A DNA stretch of 64,000 nt from a candidate division WOR-3 bacterium (GCA_013177935.1 JABLXZ010000004.1:276059-340058), one strand, 5' to 3'. Positions 9,701 to 18,528 are shown, counted from the stretch's first letter. Notes: generated by a model not told the origin, from the sequence alone. Translations and numbers: made by a program.

Positions 9701-10293
9701 GGGTTAAAATTCTTGCCCCGCAATCTTTTGCCAACCTGTGCGCCATTGACCACGCCCGCTATGTCTATCCCGACTCCGCAATGACCGAAGGGATGAAGCT
9801 CCGCATCCTTAACGGTACAATCAATCAACGCAACTCGAACCGGGCTTATGACTGGTCGGTTGGTGTTTCGGTAGGTCCGTTTGACCTGAACCCGGGAAGC
9901 AGTTATCGGGTCGCGTTTGCCTTTGTCGGTGGCTCTTCTGAGGCGAACTTCGAGGCGAACGCTGACAGCGCCCAGAACTGGTTTGACAACAATGTCGGCA
10001 TTGCGGACGAAGAAGGAACCCAGCCGGGAAGGAATATCCCTAATATCATCTGTCAGCCCAACCCCTTCTCCCATTCGGTCGCAATCCGCTACCATCTCAC
10101 TCGAACCGGAAGAGTCCAGGCAGAAGTTTTTGACATCAGCGGCCGGACTGTTGCCACCCTTTTTGACCAGGTTGTGGAACCCGGTGAAATAAGACTCAAC
10201 TGGGATGCCAGTCAGGTGGCAAATGGTGTTTACATCCTGCGGTTAACTTCACCCGATGGATGGAAAACTCAGAAACTGATTGTCAAACGGTAA
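6766..10293 (+). CDS. secreted C25 (gingipain-type) cysteine peptidase with C-terminal sorting domain
   Basis: An 1175-residue exported protease. ATG 6766 is chosen over further upstream in-frame codons because it has AAAGGAG at 6754-6760 and begins a signal peptide. Seen: a pro-region to about residue 220, a caspase-like C25 domain starting at DCDYCIITSSS, the catalytic His445 in HVAAHGDD and Cys482 in NSIACISG, then Ig-like/CARDB-type beta domains (PGETADLYVTLKNLG) and a terminal FlgD-like sorting domain with NGVYILRL and ending KLIVKR. In Bacteroidota such a tail sends proteins through type IX secretion. The presence of that tail argues that this is cargo, not PorU, the C25-family sortase. 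A perfect 11-bp terminator follows. Confidence 0.9.
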   Translation: MKKNLSGCKMLQFWGLLMFLPVVLFAGTITQTIEFNAGDLYITEANGYDVVQIPRFASTAEPGKPSLPIAPFNVVVPANASVTAVRVVPEQVLELPGVYRVHPAQPPVPLSAKNPLAFVPPDPVVYSTPANYPEADYEWNGYTGTMMGWRVCPFAVYPMHWNPVTGKLTLYRRVKVYVDYEAGAVTPPTLTERQIEHFAPAVASVVVNPEAVKRFAPPQRLRDNMDCDYCIITSSSLAPNFQSFAEWRTKKGYYTRIFKTDSINSVYPGRDLQEKIRNFIIDYWQNHGLIQVLLAGDNSIVPARRGYVNVSGTADYIPADVYYADLQWSWDGNRNNIFGEVGGDTVDLFYDLFIGRASVDNATQVTTFVNKTLYYEKTPTTDYLQKMLLPYVELWTGYSGRIVSDTIAAKTPSGWADRYIANPTSTTPMRDSINAGFHFCHVAAHGDDYGFYTQSGTPIYTTTVARNQTNSTRPVILNSIACISGNFEASDCLAEELVNNANGGAVATIMNSRYGWGTPPSMGPSEKLDCMFYDYYFLGDTVEIGRNHCSSKGVYGYMAQSQPLWRWCYYELNLFGDPALPMWNGVPSTMAVQNQDTTTTGAQTFQVTVTSGGNPVVGALVCLYKPGELHEVGRTDGSGVARVTINPITPGTMYLTITRKQFLPVEKTVTVISGAPQPYISILRTYVDDGANNQLDPGETADLYVTLKNLGNASATNVNGTLRTASAYITRIDSTSAYGNLNSGDTARGDRYRLSASASTPPGTQISFTLHITSSEGTWDQPFTLTVGTPQQPGAVTLDHDTGYCRLTVTALGSIGFTEPPSADPGSGFSYPKSSASSLYYASFLLGNSTSYIADRFYGQPASSYNTDFRIVDSLRPVTPPQAGAEQFRAVISDAGHTTPKNIRVTQNSYMDARSGYDDFVVLVYDIQNQGSSAVNGLYAGIIADFDVGSNSASNTVTSNETKRFSFMRSSSSANPCVGVKILAPQSFANLCAIDHARYVYPDSAMTEGMKLRILNGTINQRNSNRAYDWSVGVSVGPFDLNPGSSYRVAFAFVGGSSEANFEANADSAQNWFDNNVGIADEEGTQPGRNIPNIICQPNPFSHSVAIRYHLTRTGRVQAEVFDISGRTVATLFDQVVEPGEIRLNWDASQVANGVYILRLTSPDGWKTQKLIVKR

Positions 10294-10309
10294 AAGAGCG
10301 TCAAACGCA

Positions 10310-10342
10310 ATGCGGCGTCCGAAATGGACGCCGCATTTTTTT
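10310..10342 (+). terminator. rho-independent terminator
   Basis: A perfect 11-bp stem (ATGCGGCGTCC at 10310-10320 pairing with 10326-10336), a GAAAT loop and a run of seven T at 10336-10342. It ends the mnmA-to-peptidase operon and separates it from the converging FG-GAP gene. Confidence 0.92.
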
Positions 10343-10358
10343 ATCCCACTTCGAACTC

Positions 10359-12086
10359 TTACCTGACAACTATCAGTTTGTCCAGATGGCTTAACCGGGA
10401 AGTCCGGACAAAGTAAACCCCGGGCTCAAGCGCCGAAGGCAATGTTGTGCCCTGCGGTCCAACCCTGAGCACCGCAACCACCCTGCCGGAACGGTCGTAG
10501 AGCGATACCGGCACCGGTTTTTCGGGCGCGGGCACAAAATAAACATTCATCCCCGCCCTCACACAACTGGGCACCAGGCGCTGGACAACCGTTTTATTAC
10601 GCTTTTCTTCGCTCACCCCGACTGTAGGTTTTTGATAAAGACCGGTCCGCGCCATATCAAATTGATAAGTAGGCCATTCCCATGCCATTCGATTGAAAGG
10701 TACACCGGTCTCCCAGACTGTAACCGCCATCGTTGTGGCATTGTCGTAGGAAACCGTAACGATGTCCAGCGAGTCGTCACCATCAACATCGGCAACCGTC
10801 GCACCATTTAGATAAGTCCAGCCATAAGTCCGCAAAGGAAAGCCGGCAACCGGTGTGCCATCGTGATGAACCGCATAAAGATAACCTGAGGTGTCGGCAC
10901 TGGTCATCAGGTTGCTGGTAAACAAAACCTCCATATCACCATCGCCATCAACATCCGCCACCGTGATATTCCCCTCTGCCGCATCACCACCCGCTTGGAC
11001 AACCGGAAACCCGTTCAAAACCGAACCGTCGTCATCAAACCCGTACAAAACCGCTGCGGCACCGCCCATAATCCCGGAAAGCCCGCACAGCACCTTCAAA
11101 TCGTCATTCCGATAAAGGTCGGCAACCGTGGGCGGACAATAGGTCCAGCGGGGAAAAGCGTAGGGCCAGCCGTTAACCTGCGTCCCATCGTGACGGAATA
11201 CCGCGGTCCCGGAAGAACTGCCATGATAGGCAATGACGATTTCGAGGGTATCATCATTGTCAATATCCGCCAGTGCCGGTGATTGATAGGAAAAAGAACC
11301 ACCGTTCGGATTTGTCAAGGGCCAGCCCGGCAAAAGGGTACCGTCGGGGTGCAAGACATAGAGCGCATTGTACGAGGCGTAGACAATCTCCGGTTCACCA
11401 TCAAGGTTGATATCGCCGACCGCAGCACCGAGCGCCGGCACATGGCTCAGAGAACAGGGCCAGGCACCAGGTTGCTCAACCCCGTTATGACGCAACACAT
11501 GGAGATGGCCAATGGGCCAGTCGCGCTCACCGACGATGATTTCGAGCGTATCGTCGCCATCGATATCGGCAAGGGTCGGGCTGTCGGCAAAGTTTCCATT
11601 TACCAGTCCGGTAAAGGGCCAGCCGCTTTTGACCGTTCCGTTCTCCGCAAACACATAGACCGCACCACCCGAAGTCATTCCCCGGGTGCAGATGGCGATT
11701 TCGTATTCGCCGTCGCGGTCAATATCACCCACCGCCGCCGCATACTGTCCCATCCCGGAAAAAGTTCTGGGCCAGCCCGGATAGTAACTGCCATCAGCGC
11801 GCCAAACATGAAGCTGACCGGCGGGCGATGGCATAATCACCTCAAGGCTTCCGTCACCGTCAAAGTCGGCAAGGGCAGCACCTCTACAGGGTGAAAATGT
11901 ACTGTTACTTTGCACCTTCTTGGGCCAGCCGGGCATAATCCGAATCTCATCGCTGCCTGCTACAGGTTCGGATATCATAACCTCCTGCCAGGTTGCCATC
12001 CCTGGTAAGGTGGCTTCTGGCCCGGTCATTTCAATCCGCCACGCTGGTGTTGTGGCGATAACGGTCAGCAAGAAAAATATCTGCAT
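10359..12086 (-). CDS. secreted FG-GAP/VCBS-repeat protein with sorting domain
   Basis: A 575-residue exported protein. Short signal peptide, then a seven-bladed integrin-type propeller built from repeats of the form DxDxDG with GDIDRDGEYEIA, ADIDGDDTLEI and ADVDGDGDMEV; these Asp loops bind calcium. The C-terminus has the usual sorting domain (PVSLYDRSGRVVAVL, GVYFVRTS, ending KLIVVR). The role is probably adhesion or a surface scaffold; no enzyme motif is seen. The start has AGGAGG seven bases upstream, and its ATG overlaps the TAA of hypA (TAATG), so it is the last gene of the rocD operon, an odd place for a surface protein. Confidence 0.87.
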   Translation of the reverse strand: MQIFFLLTVIATTPAWRIEMTGPEATLPGMATWQEVMISEPVAGSDEIRIMPGWPKKVQSNSTFSPCRGAALADFDGDGSLEVIMPSPAGQLHVWRADGSYYPGWPRTFSGMGQYAAAVGDIDRDGEYEIAICTRGMTSGGAVYVFAENGTVKSGWPFTGLVNGNFADSPTLADIDGDDTLEIIVGERDWPIGHLHVLRHNGVEQPGAWPCSLSHVPALGAAVGDINLDGEPEIVYASYNALYVLHPDGTLLPGWPLTNPNGGSFSYQSPALADIDNDDTLEIVIAYHGSSSGTAVFRHDGTQVNGWPYAFPRWTYCPPTVADLYRNDDLKVLCGLSGIMGGAAAVLYGFDDDGSVLNGFPVVQAGGDAAEGNITVADVDGDGDMEVLFTSNLMTSADTSGYLYAVHHDGTPVAGFPLRTYGWTYLNGATVADVDGDDSLDIVTVSYDNATTMAVTVWETGVPFNRMAWEWPTYQFDMARTGLYQKPTVGVSEEKRNKTVVQRLVPSCVRAGMNVYFVPAPEKPVPVSLYDRSGRVVAVLRVGPQGTTLPSALEPGVYFVRTSRLSHLDKLIVVR

Positions 12087-12424
12087 TACTCCTCCTTTTC
12101 AATCTCGATACCTTCTATTACCAGTTCATCGCCGCCGGTGATTTCGCCCCCGGCATTACAGGAGCACATCTCCTCAACTGCGGAAAAAACCCTGCCACAT
12201 TTCGGACAACGGATTTGTAAGGGGGTACGCTGAAACTCCAGCACTGCGCCGGCAGCGAGTGTACCATCTTTCATCTGGTCAAAGTAAAACTGAACACACT
12301 CCGGCACAACCGAAGATTTTTCGCCAATCAACAGTTTAATCCGGGTTATCCGGCTCGCACCCTGTCGCCTGCCTTCGGCAAGCGCCTCGTTTAGCAAACT
12401 TCGGGTGATGGCAAACTCATGCAT
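12086..12424 (-). CDS. hypA: HypA-type nickel metallochaperone
   Basis: Delivers nickel during maturation of [NiFe]-hydrogenase or urease. Start at 12424 gives MHEFAI, placing the invariant nickel-ligand His2 and Glu3 correctly; longer in-frame starts upstream are rejected. The 112-residue length is standard. The zinc site is CPKC (C73, C76) followed by CSC (C87, C89), so the second knuckle is CXC instead of the usual CXXC. No hydrogenase or other hyp gene is nearby. It begins one base after the end of the DUF2723 gene and its stop overlaps the FG-GAP start, indicating strict translational coupling. Confidence 0.85.
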   Translation of the reverse strand: MHEFAITRSLLNEALAEGRRQGASRITRIKLLIGEKSSVVPECVQFYFDQMKDGTLAAGAVLEFQRTPLQIRCPKCGRVFSAVEEMCSCNAGGEITGGDELVIEGIEIEKEE

Positions 12425-12425
12425 T

Positions 12426-15308
12426 CTACTGCAACTGGCGCAACAGCTGTTCGGCATTGAAGTCGCTGGGATGCCGGCGCAGCCAGTCTGATAGCAAAGC
12501 CCGGGCTTTGTCAACGCTGTGCATATCCTCAACATAGAACCGGTACAGGAGTTGAACCAGTTGCCACTCATTCGGTGCCAGCGCCAGCGCCTGGAGGTAC
12601 ATCTTTTCCGCCTCCGGGTAGTTGCCCATCGCCTGGCTGATGAAACCGCGCTGGAGGAACAGTTCCAGTCGCAGTCGTGGCTCATCACCCGCGTATCTTT
12701 GTGCCGAGTCAATCGCCGTCAGCGCAACCTCATACTGACGATTGAGCGCTGCATAGCGGGATAAATGGTAAAACAGCAGCATCTTCTGGGTCGGTTCCAG
12801 TTCAAACTTAAGCGCGGGCATAAGCGCCTGCTGCGCCGCCTGATTGTCCCCAGCCCGGGCATAGGCGTTGGCAAGCAGAAGGTGGCTATGGGCATAGGTC
12901 GTAAACAACCCGCGGGTATTTTCGTCCTTTTCCACCCTCGGGTCGAGCATCGACTTCAACTTAAACTTCTCGGTCAAAAGTACCCGGGTACGCAGTGTAT
13001 CAACCATCTCCTCATCCGGTATCGAACTGCGTTCCGCCACAACCCGGCGCACCAAACCTTCCAGCCGGAGATAAGGCTCACAATCAACCGTATTGTCCGG
13101 TGATACCGTTGTCGCAAAGTAAACCGGGCTCTTGGGATTGTAACCCGGACCAAACACCTTCGCCATAAACTGCTCAGAAGGAGCTTCGTAGTCTTCGGGC
13201 CATTTCAGTTTTATGCCCCCGGCGGTCGCGATGATATTGCGAATCATTATGTCCTTCAGCAGGACGGTGCGGTTGTTTCGGGCAACATAACCCAGGGGTA
13301 GCCGCTCAATCTCCTCTTCGGTAAAGGAAATCGGTGCGCCCCACCTTTTAAGTTGTTTGCAAAACCACGGCGTATTCAACAGCGAAAGGTTGGCAACCGC
13401 CACATTCTTTCCGAAATTGGGGTCGTTGTTTGCCACGAGCGACGGCACGGTTTGCATAAACCACAAAGGGAAGGTGTCGTTGTCACCATTGGTAAACAGT
13501 ACCGCCTTCTCCCCTTCACAGCAGACCAGCATATTGTAACCGTACTCCGCCGGTATCCAGTTGTGACGCCGTGTTACCCCTTTGTAATTCAGGAACATCG
13601 GCACAAACCCGAAACCCAAAACCAGTCCCGCAATCACCGGCATCGGCACCGCTACCCGTCGGGTTTTAAGTTCCTGGTCAACCCACTTCATAAAGGCGTA
13701 AACCCCGGTGCCGATAAAAATCGTGTAAAACACAAACGAAAAGGCAAAAAAGTAGTCCCGTTCGCGCACCTCCCGGAACCTCAATTCCGGTCGCGGGTCT
13801 GAAGGTGAAAACTTCAGATTCAAATAGGTCAAAAGTCCGATTGATGCCACAATAAAGGCAACAAAGATTAAGGCAAACGACTTTTTGTCCCGTTTAAACT
13901 GGTGCCACATTCCCCAGAGTCCAAGGAGCGGCGGTATCAACCCTAATATCCCCTGCCAGCCCAGACGGAGAAAGATGCGCGGGATGTTTGTAATCAAAAC
14001 ATCAAGGTACCTTTCGTTACCCCACTGCCAGAGAAAGTAGCGGATGTAGAAGGCGACCTGCTCAATATAGGCGCGGAGCAGCCCGAACGCCGGATTCTGA
14101 TTCCGGCGCCAATCATCCTCGGTGTAGAACTGGGTCTTGCGCGGCAAAAGCCGCATCGGGTCGTACTGCTCCCGCTTCAAAACCGAGACAAAGTCGCGCC
14201 AGCGGGTCGGCTCAACTTCGTTGATGCTCGGGTAGTGCCGGGCGCGAATCAGCATAATGAACTGAACCGTGCCAGCAAGGAGTACCAGCCCGAGCAAAAG
14301 CCCAACATAACGGGGTTGCAATTTCTTTTTGGTATGCAGCCAGTACAGATAGCCGGCAAAAGCGACAACAAAGGCAACAAGCAGCGCCGGTGACTTAACC
14401 CAGCGCTCAATCAGGGCAACGGTGGGCGATGCTAGGAAGAGCACGACATCGTCCATAATCTTCTGTCCGGCACCAATCCAGGCAACCAGGAAAACCAGTG
14501 CCAAAAGCCCCAGCCCATAGATGAGCGACACATTGCGCTCTGAACGCTCCATTATCCGAATCGCATAGTAGGTGCCCACCAGCATCAAAGGAACCACGAT
14601 GAAGGTGCCCGCAGACAGACCCAGTTCATTGACGGTCAGAATCAAAAGATAACCAACCGCAAACTCAATGAACCGCAGATGAATCACCGCCTGGCGGTCA
14701 ACTAACAGCGCAAACACCAGCACCGCAAACACGACAAGCATCGGCGTGAAATGGATTCCGGTCGCAACAAAAAGGAGAAAGATGGCAGCAAGAATCTGAC
14801 GGTTGTCACCGGTTTTGTTCTCCCTGCCCTCGCGCCAGACCAGCGCCATATAAAGCACCGAGAGGGCAATGACCACGCAGGGACCGTAAACTTCGGCTTC
14901 AACACAGTTGTCCCAGTAGGAGTAGCCAAAACCGCACATCAAAGCGGCAAATATCCCGGCGATGTGGGGCAGATACCAGCGCCGGTTCTTCTCCTCAGCG
15001 CTGTGCTGGGAAAGCAACCGGACAACAATCAAATAGAGTAACCCGCACGAGAAGGCGCCAAACAGAGTCGGTATCAAATTCACCCGGAAGGCGATTTCCT
15101 TGCCAATGGGCAAAAGGGTGAAAATCCTTCCCAGCATCACAAAAAGCGGTGTGCCTGGTGGATGGGGAATACCGGCGATATAAGAAACCGCAATCAGTTC
15201 CGCACAGTCCCAGAACGATGCGGTTGGCGCCACGCTGTAAAGGTAAACCGCCAGGACGGTCAGAAAAATCGCAACAAAGAAAATCAGTCGCCATCGTGAT
15301 TCATTCAT
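12426..15308 (-). CDS. DUF2723 polytopic membrane protein with TPR tail
   Basis: A 960-residue protein with about a dozen membrane helices in the first 600 residues and the DUF2723 signature near the N-terminus (SFWDCAELIAVSYIAGIPHP and PPGTPLF). DUF2723 proteins (GT117-like) are GT-C type, probably lipid-linked-sugar or mannosyl transferases acting outside the membrane. A large exported loop follows (NGDNDTFPLWFMQ), then tetratricopeptide-like helices from about residue 800 (ANAYARAGDNQAAQQAL, YPEAEKMYLQALALAPNE). ATG 15308 has AAAGGAG upstream. It sits between cdaA and hypA, separated by 3 and 1 bases. A glycosyltransferase role is inference from family. Confidence 0.8.
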   Translation of the reverse strand: MNESRWRLIFFVAIFLTVLAVYLYSVAPTASFWDCAELIAVSYIAGIPHPPGTPLFVMLGRIFTLLPIGKEIAFRVNLIPTLFGAFSCGLLYLIVVRLLSQHSAEEKNRRWYLPHIAGIFAALMCGFGYSYWDNCVEAEVYGPCVVIALSVLYMALVWREGRENKTGDNRQILAAIFLLFVATGIHFTPMLVVFAVLVFALLVDRQAVIHLRFIEFAVGYLLILTVNELGLSAGTFIVVPLMLVGTYYAIRIMERSERNVSLIYGLGLLALVFLVAWIGAGQKIMDDVVLFLASPTVALIERWVKSPALLVAFVVAFAGYLYWLHTKKKLQPRYVGLLLGLVLLAGTVQFIMLIRARHYPSINEVEPTRWRDFVSVLKREQYDPMRLLPRKTQFYTEDDWRRNQNPAFGLLRAYIEQVAFYIRYFLWQWGNERYLDVLITNIPRIFLRLGWQGILGLIPPLLGLWGMWHQFKRDKKSFALIFVAFIVASIGLLTYLNLKFSPSDPRPELRFREVRERDYFFAFSFVFYTIFIGTGVYAFMKWVDQELKTRRVAVPMPVIAGLVLGFGFVPMFLNYKGVTRRHNWIPAEYGYNMLVCCEGEKAVLFTNGDNDTFPLWFMQTVPSLVANNDPNFGKNVAVANLSLLNTPWFCKQLKRWGAPISFTEEEIERLPLGYVARNNRTVLLKDIMIRNIIATAGGIKLKWPEDYEAPSEQFMAKVFGPGYNPKSPVYFATTVSPDNTVDCEPYLRLEGLVRRVVAERSSIPDEEMVDTLRTRVLLTEKFKLKSMLDPRVEKDENTRGLFTTYAHSHLLLANAYARAGDNQAAQQALMPALKFELEPTQKMLLFYHLSRYAALNRQYEVALTAIDSAQRYAGDEPRLRLELFLQRGFISQAMGNYPEAEKMYLQALALAPNEWQLVQLLYRFYVEDMHSVDKARALLSDWLRRHPSDFNAEQLLRQLQ

Positions 15309-15311
15309 TTT

Positions 15312-16058
15312 TTAACTCTCCTTTAATAGTGCCTGCATCAGATTATACTTTAACTGCGATGGTGTCAAATTGATTAGCAACCTGCCCCGCTGGGCAAAAC
15401 TGATATTGCCGGTCGTTTCTGAAACGACAATCGCAATCGCATCGGTCACGGTTGTAATCCCGGCCGCAGCGCGGTGCCGCATACCCAGCCCGGGTTCGGT
15501 CTCACCCAGCGGTAAGGTGCAACTCGCCGCAATTATCTGACCGGCGCTGATGATGACCGCACCGTCGTGCAACGGCGAAGGCGGGGTGAAGATGGAAACA
15601 AGCAAAGGGGCGGAAACCCTTGCCTCAAGCCGGGTGCCGGTCTCGGCATACTCGCGCAAACCGATTTCCCGTTCCAGAACAATCAAGGCGCCCAGTTTTT
15701 TCTCCTTCATCTGTGCCGCCGCGGCAACCAGTTCATCAACCATTGTTGCGTCCGCCGTAGGCCGGAATAAAAACCGCACCGGCCGGGTACGGCCAAAGCG
15801 GGACAGCAGGTTCCTGATTTCCGGCTGGAAGATGATGACAAAGGCAACGAGCCAGACCGTGGTCAGGGAACTGACAATCAAACCCAGCGCCTTAAAGTCA
15901 AGCCAGCGGGCGATGGCACCAATCACTAAAAGAAAAATTAGCGCATAGAGCATCCGGATTGCCCGGGTGCCGCGCAGAAAACGCAAAAAGTAGTAGGCAA
16001 GTAAAGCAACGAGGATGATGTCAATGACATCAACAAACCGAAACCGGAAAAACCACAT
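15312..16058 (-). CDS. cdaA: diadenylate cyclase CdaA
   Basis: Makes cyclic di-AMP from two ATP at the membrane. Seen: three N-terminal transmembrane helices within residues 10-80, then a DAC domain with the active-site motifs DGA (D165, in LHDGAVII) and RHR (194-196, in GMRHRAAAG). The 248-residue length is typical of CdaA/DacA. It follows folP by two bases; in Firmicutes cdaA is usually with cdaR and glmM, which are absent here. The second messenger normally controls potassium and osmolyte balance; no effector is identifiable in this window. Confidence 0.93.
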   Translation of the reverse strand: MWFFRFRFVDVIDIILVALLAYYFLRFLRGTRAIRMLYALIFLLVIGAIARWLDFKALGLIVSSLTTVWLVAFVIIFQPEIRNLLSRFGRTRPVRFLFRPTADATMVDELVAAAAQMKEKKLGALIVLEREIGLREYAETGTRLEARVSAPLLVSIFTPPSPLHDGAVIISAGQIIAASCTLPLGETEPGLGMRHRAAAGITTVTDAIAIVVSETTGNISFAQRGRLLINLTPSQLKYNLMQALLKES

Positions 16059-16060
16059 AA

Positions 16061-17287
16061 CTACCGTGCTGTTTGCGACCCACCGCTTTTGGGCGGTGGA
16101 TAAACCGCATCCTTTAGCGCCAGTGCCCGGCGCAAAGCCTTGACATCGTGTACCCGCACAATATCGGCGCCGTTCAGCGCGCCAATCACACAGGCAGCAA
16201 TCGTGCCCTCCAGCCTTTCTTCAACCGGCAGGTTCAGAACCGCACCGATAAAAGACTTGCGCGAGGGCCCGATGACAATCGGTTTGCCGAGCGTCCGCAA
16301 CTCCTTTAACCGCCGCAGAATCTCCAGATTGTGCCCAGCGGTCTTGCCAAAGCCAATCCCCGGGTCAACAAGAATTTTATCCGGCGCGATTCCAGCAGCA
16401 ACACCCAGTTTTATCGACCGGGCAAGACCATCAACAATCTCCGCCATCAAATCCTGATACACCGGATTTTTCTGCATTGTTCTGGGCTTACCCTTGATGT
16501 GCATCACGATTATCGGCACATTAGCCTGCGCCACCACCTTTGCCAGCCGCCGGTCAAATCTCAGTCCGGAAATGTCGTTTATCATTCCGGCACCGGCGTC
16601 AAGCACCGCTTCGGCAACCCGCGCACTGGTGGTGTCAACCGAGATTGGTACCTTCACCTTACGGGCAAGTTGCTTTAACACCGGCAGCAGTCGGCGCAAC
16701 TGCTCCTTTTCCGGCACCGGTTTTGAACCGGGCCGGGTTGACTCCGCACCGATGTCAATAATATCCGCGCCATCTTCACTCAGCCTTATCCCCTGCTCAA
16801 TTGCCCTTTCCGGCTCAAAGTACCTGCCGCCATCATAAAACGAGTCCGGGGTGACATTCAAAATCCCCATTATCAAAACCCGTTTACCGAGCTCAAACTT
16901 CTTCCTGCCCACGGTCAACCCCGAGACCGGCGGCATAAAATTCGTCCCTAATTCGCTCAAAAACGGCACCAGCCTCCGGGCACACTCGGGCTGATGCCGG
17001 AGCCGCTGGCAAATATCCTCAATCTGCCGTTCGGTAGCAAACAGAATCGCATCGGTCTCGCGCACTTTGCCGTTAATTGCGTTCCTATGCACCGCACAGT
17101 CCGCGCCCGCAACCAGTGCAGTTTGCTTCAAAATGTTGGCACCGGCAACCGACAGCCCGCTGATTTTCAGCGCCCGCACCGTGCTCTTGGCACGAAAAAT
17201 CTCCCACGCTGCCGGGTCAACACCAACTCGTGCTAACTCCTGATAAAGGTCCTGGGGATGGCTGATATCAAGGAGCCGAATCATCAC
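16061..17287 (-). CDS. folP: dihydropteroate synthase with N-terminal extension
   Basis: Condenses p-aminobenzoate with dihydropterin pyrophosphate in folate synthesis. Core at about residues 138-400: MGILNVTPDSFYDGG, IIDIGAESTRPG, SVDTTSARVAEAVL, VDPGIGFGKT and IGPSRKSFIG are all intact. The 408-residue protein is about 130 residues longer than the basic enzyme; the extra N-terminal domain (from LDISHPQDLYQELARVGVD) is also seen in some anaerobes and has no assigned role. Starts at 17287 or 17284 (two adjacent ATG). It lies between rocD and cdaA. Confidence 0.93.
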   Translation of the reverse strand: MMIRLLDISHPQDLYQELARVGVDPAAWEIFRAKSTVRALKISGLSVAGANILKQTALVAGADCAVHRNAINGKVRETDAILFATERQIEDICQRLRHQPECARRLVPFLSELGTNFMPPVSGLTVGRKKFELGKRVLIMGILNVTPDSFYDGGRYFEPERAIEQGIRLSEDGADIIDIGAESTRPGSKPVPEKEQLRRLLPVLKQLARKVKVPISVDTTSARVAEAVLDAGAGMINDISGLRFDRRLAKVVAQANVPIIVMHIKGKPRTMQKNPVYQDLMAEIVDGLARSIKLGVAAGIAPDKILVDPGIGFGKTAGHNLEILRRLKELRTLGKPIVIGPSRKSFIGAVLNLPVEERLEGTIAACVIGALNGADIVRVHDVKALRRALALKDAVYPPPKSGGSQTAR

Positions 17288-17296
17288 CCGCTACTT

Positions 17297-18496
17297 CTAC
17301 CCTTTCAGCACCTGGCTAATTCTTTCCAGCGCCCAGTCAATCTCCTCCTTCTTGATTACCAGCGGCGGGGCAAACCGAATCACCTTCTCGTGCGTATCCT
17401 TGGCAAGGATGCCCAGTTTGAGCAGTTTTTCGCAATATACCCGCGCTGGTCCGGCTTCCGGCTTCAACTCCACACCGATAAACAAACCCCGGCCCCTGAC
17501 TTCTGCCACCAGCGGTGAATTCAGTTTCTTCAGTTCGGAAAGAAAGTATGCACCCAGCTCGGCTGACCGTTCGGGCAGTTTCTCCTCAAGAATCACCTCA
17601 ACCGCCGCTTTACCAACCGCGCAGGCAAGCGGATTTCCACCAAATGTTGAACCGTGATTGCCCGGCACAAACGCATCCATCACCGCATCGGGTCCGCAAA
17701 CCGCCGAAACCGGCATACAGCCACCACCAAGCGCCTTGCCCAAAATCAAAAGGTCAGGCTTGACATCCTCATACTGGTAACAGAAAAGTTTGCCGGTCCG
17801 TCCCATTCCGGTCTGAATCTCGTCTAGAATAAACAGCACCCGATTCTCCTGGCACACCTCCTGCGCCGCCTTCAGATACCCCTTATCCGGCACAATGATG
17901 CCGCCCTCACCCTGAATCGGCTCAACAAGAAAACCGACCGTATTCTGATTAATCGCCCGCTTTAAGGCGTCAATGTCATTATAGGGAATCACCTTAAAAC
18001 CAGGGGTAAAAGGACCAAAACCATCCTGATAAAGCGGTTCGGTCGAGAAACTGATGATGGTAATTGTCCTGCCATGAAAATTGTTGGCGCAGACAACTAT
18101 CTCCGCCTGATTCGGCGCAACACCCTTTTTCGTATAACCCCAGCGCCGGGCACACTTAATCGCCGTCTCCACCCCTTCGGCACCGGAGTTCATCAAAAGC
18201 ACTCGGTCCTGACCGGTAATTTCACACAGCAGTTTACAGAACGGTCCTAACTGGTCGTTGTGAAACGCCCTTGAAGTCAAACACAGCCGGTTCATCTGCT
18301 CGCTCAGCGCCTTCAGGATTTTTGGATGGCGATGACCCTGATTCAGCGCCGAATAAGACGACAGCATATCAAGATACCGGTTCCCATCAACATCCTCCAC
18401 CCAAACACCTTCTCCCCGGGTTAAAACCACGGGCAGCGGATGGTAGTTGTGCGCAGCATAACGCTCAACGAGTTCAATATGCTCCTTAGTATTCAA
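17297..18496 (-). CDS. rocD: ornithine aminotransferase
   Basis: A PLP-dependent class III aminotransferase, 399 residues, converting ornithine and 2-oxoglutarate to glutamate semialdehyde and glutamate. Seen: the glycine-rich MNSGAEGVETAIK, the PLP-aromatic NNFHGRT, the LDEIQTGMGRTG segment, and the Schiff-base Lys254 in LGKALGGG. The start is a TTG at 18496 with AAAGGAG upstream; no ATG or GTG fits better. It is the first gene of the six-gene run, and argF at 58 kb supplies the other ornithine enzyme. Acetylornithine aminotransferase is the alternative, but the sequence pattern around NQGHRHP and the length fit RocD better. Confidence 0.88.
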   Translation of the reverse strand: MNTKEHIELVERYAAHNYHPLPVVLTRGEGVWVEDVDGNRYLDMLSSYSALNQGHRHPKILKALSEQMNRLCLTSRAFHNDQLGPFCKLLCEITGQDRVLLMNSGAEGVETAIKCARRWGYTKKGVAPNQAEIVVCANNFHGRTITIISFSTEPLYQDGFGPFTPGFKVIPYNDIDALKRAINQNTVGFLVEPIQGEGGIIVPDKGYLKAAQEVCQENRVLFILDEIQTGMGRTGKLFCYQYEDVKPDLLILGKALGGGCMPVSAVCGPDAVMDAFVPGNHGSTFGGNPLACAVGKAAVEVILEEKLPERSAELGAYFLSELKKLNSPLVAEVRGRGLFIGVELKPEAGPARVYCEKLLKLGILAKDTHEKVIRFAPPLVIKKEEIDWALERISQVLKG

Positions 18497-18528
18497 ATGA
18501 AACTCCTTTCCAGTTAAACTCTTATCTC

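Noticed and set aside
9205..10095. A 296-codon open frame on the minus strand inside the C25 peptidase gene
   Set aside because: Shadow frame of a GC-rich gene, with no ribosome site and no recognisable protein features.
6766..10293. C25 protein as the PorU-type sortase
   Set aside because: It has its own C-terminal sorting domain, as cargo gingipains do; PorU lacks one.
11283..11894. A 203-codon open frame opposite the FG-GAP gene
   Set aside because: It mirrors the Asp-rich repeats of the minus-strand gene; the FG-GAP reading has clear motifs.
12425..12712. Extension of hypA to a start at 12712
   Set aside because: The added part is the DUF2723 gene read in another frame, and HypA requires His at position 2.
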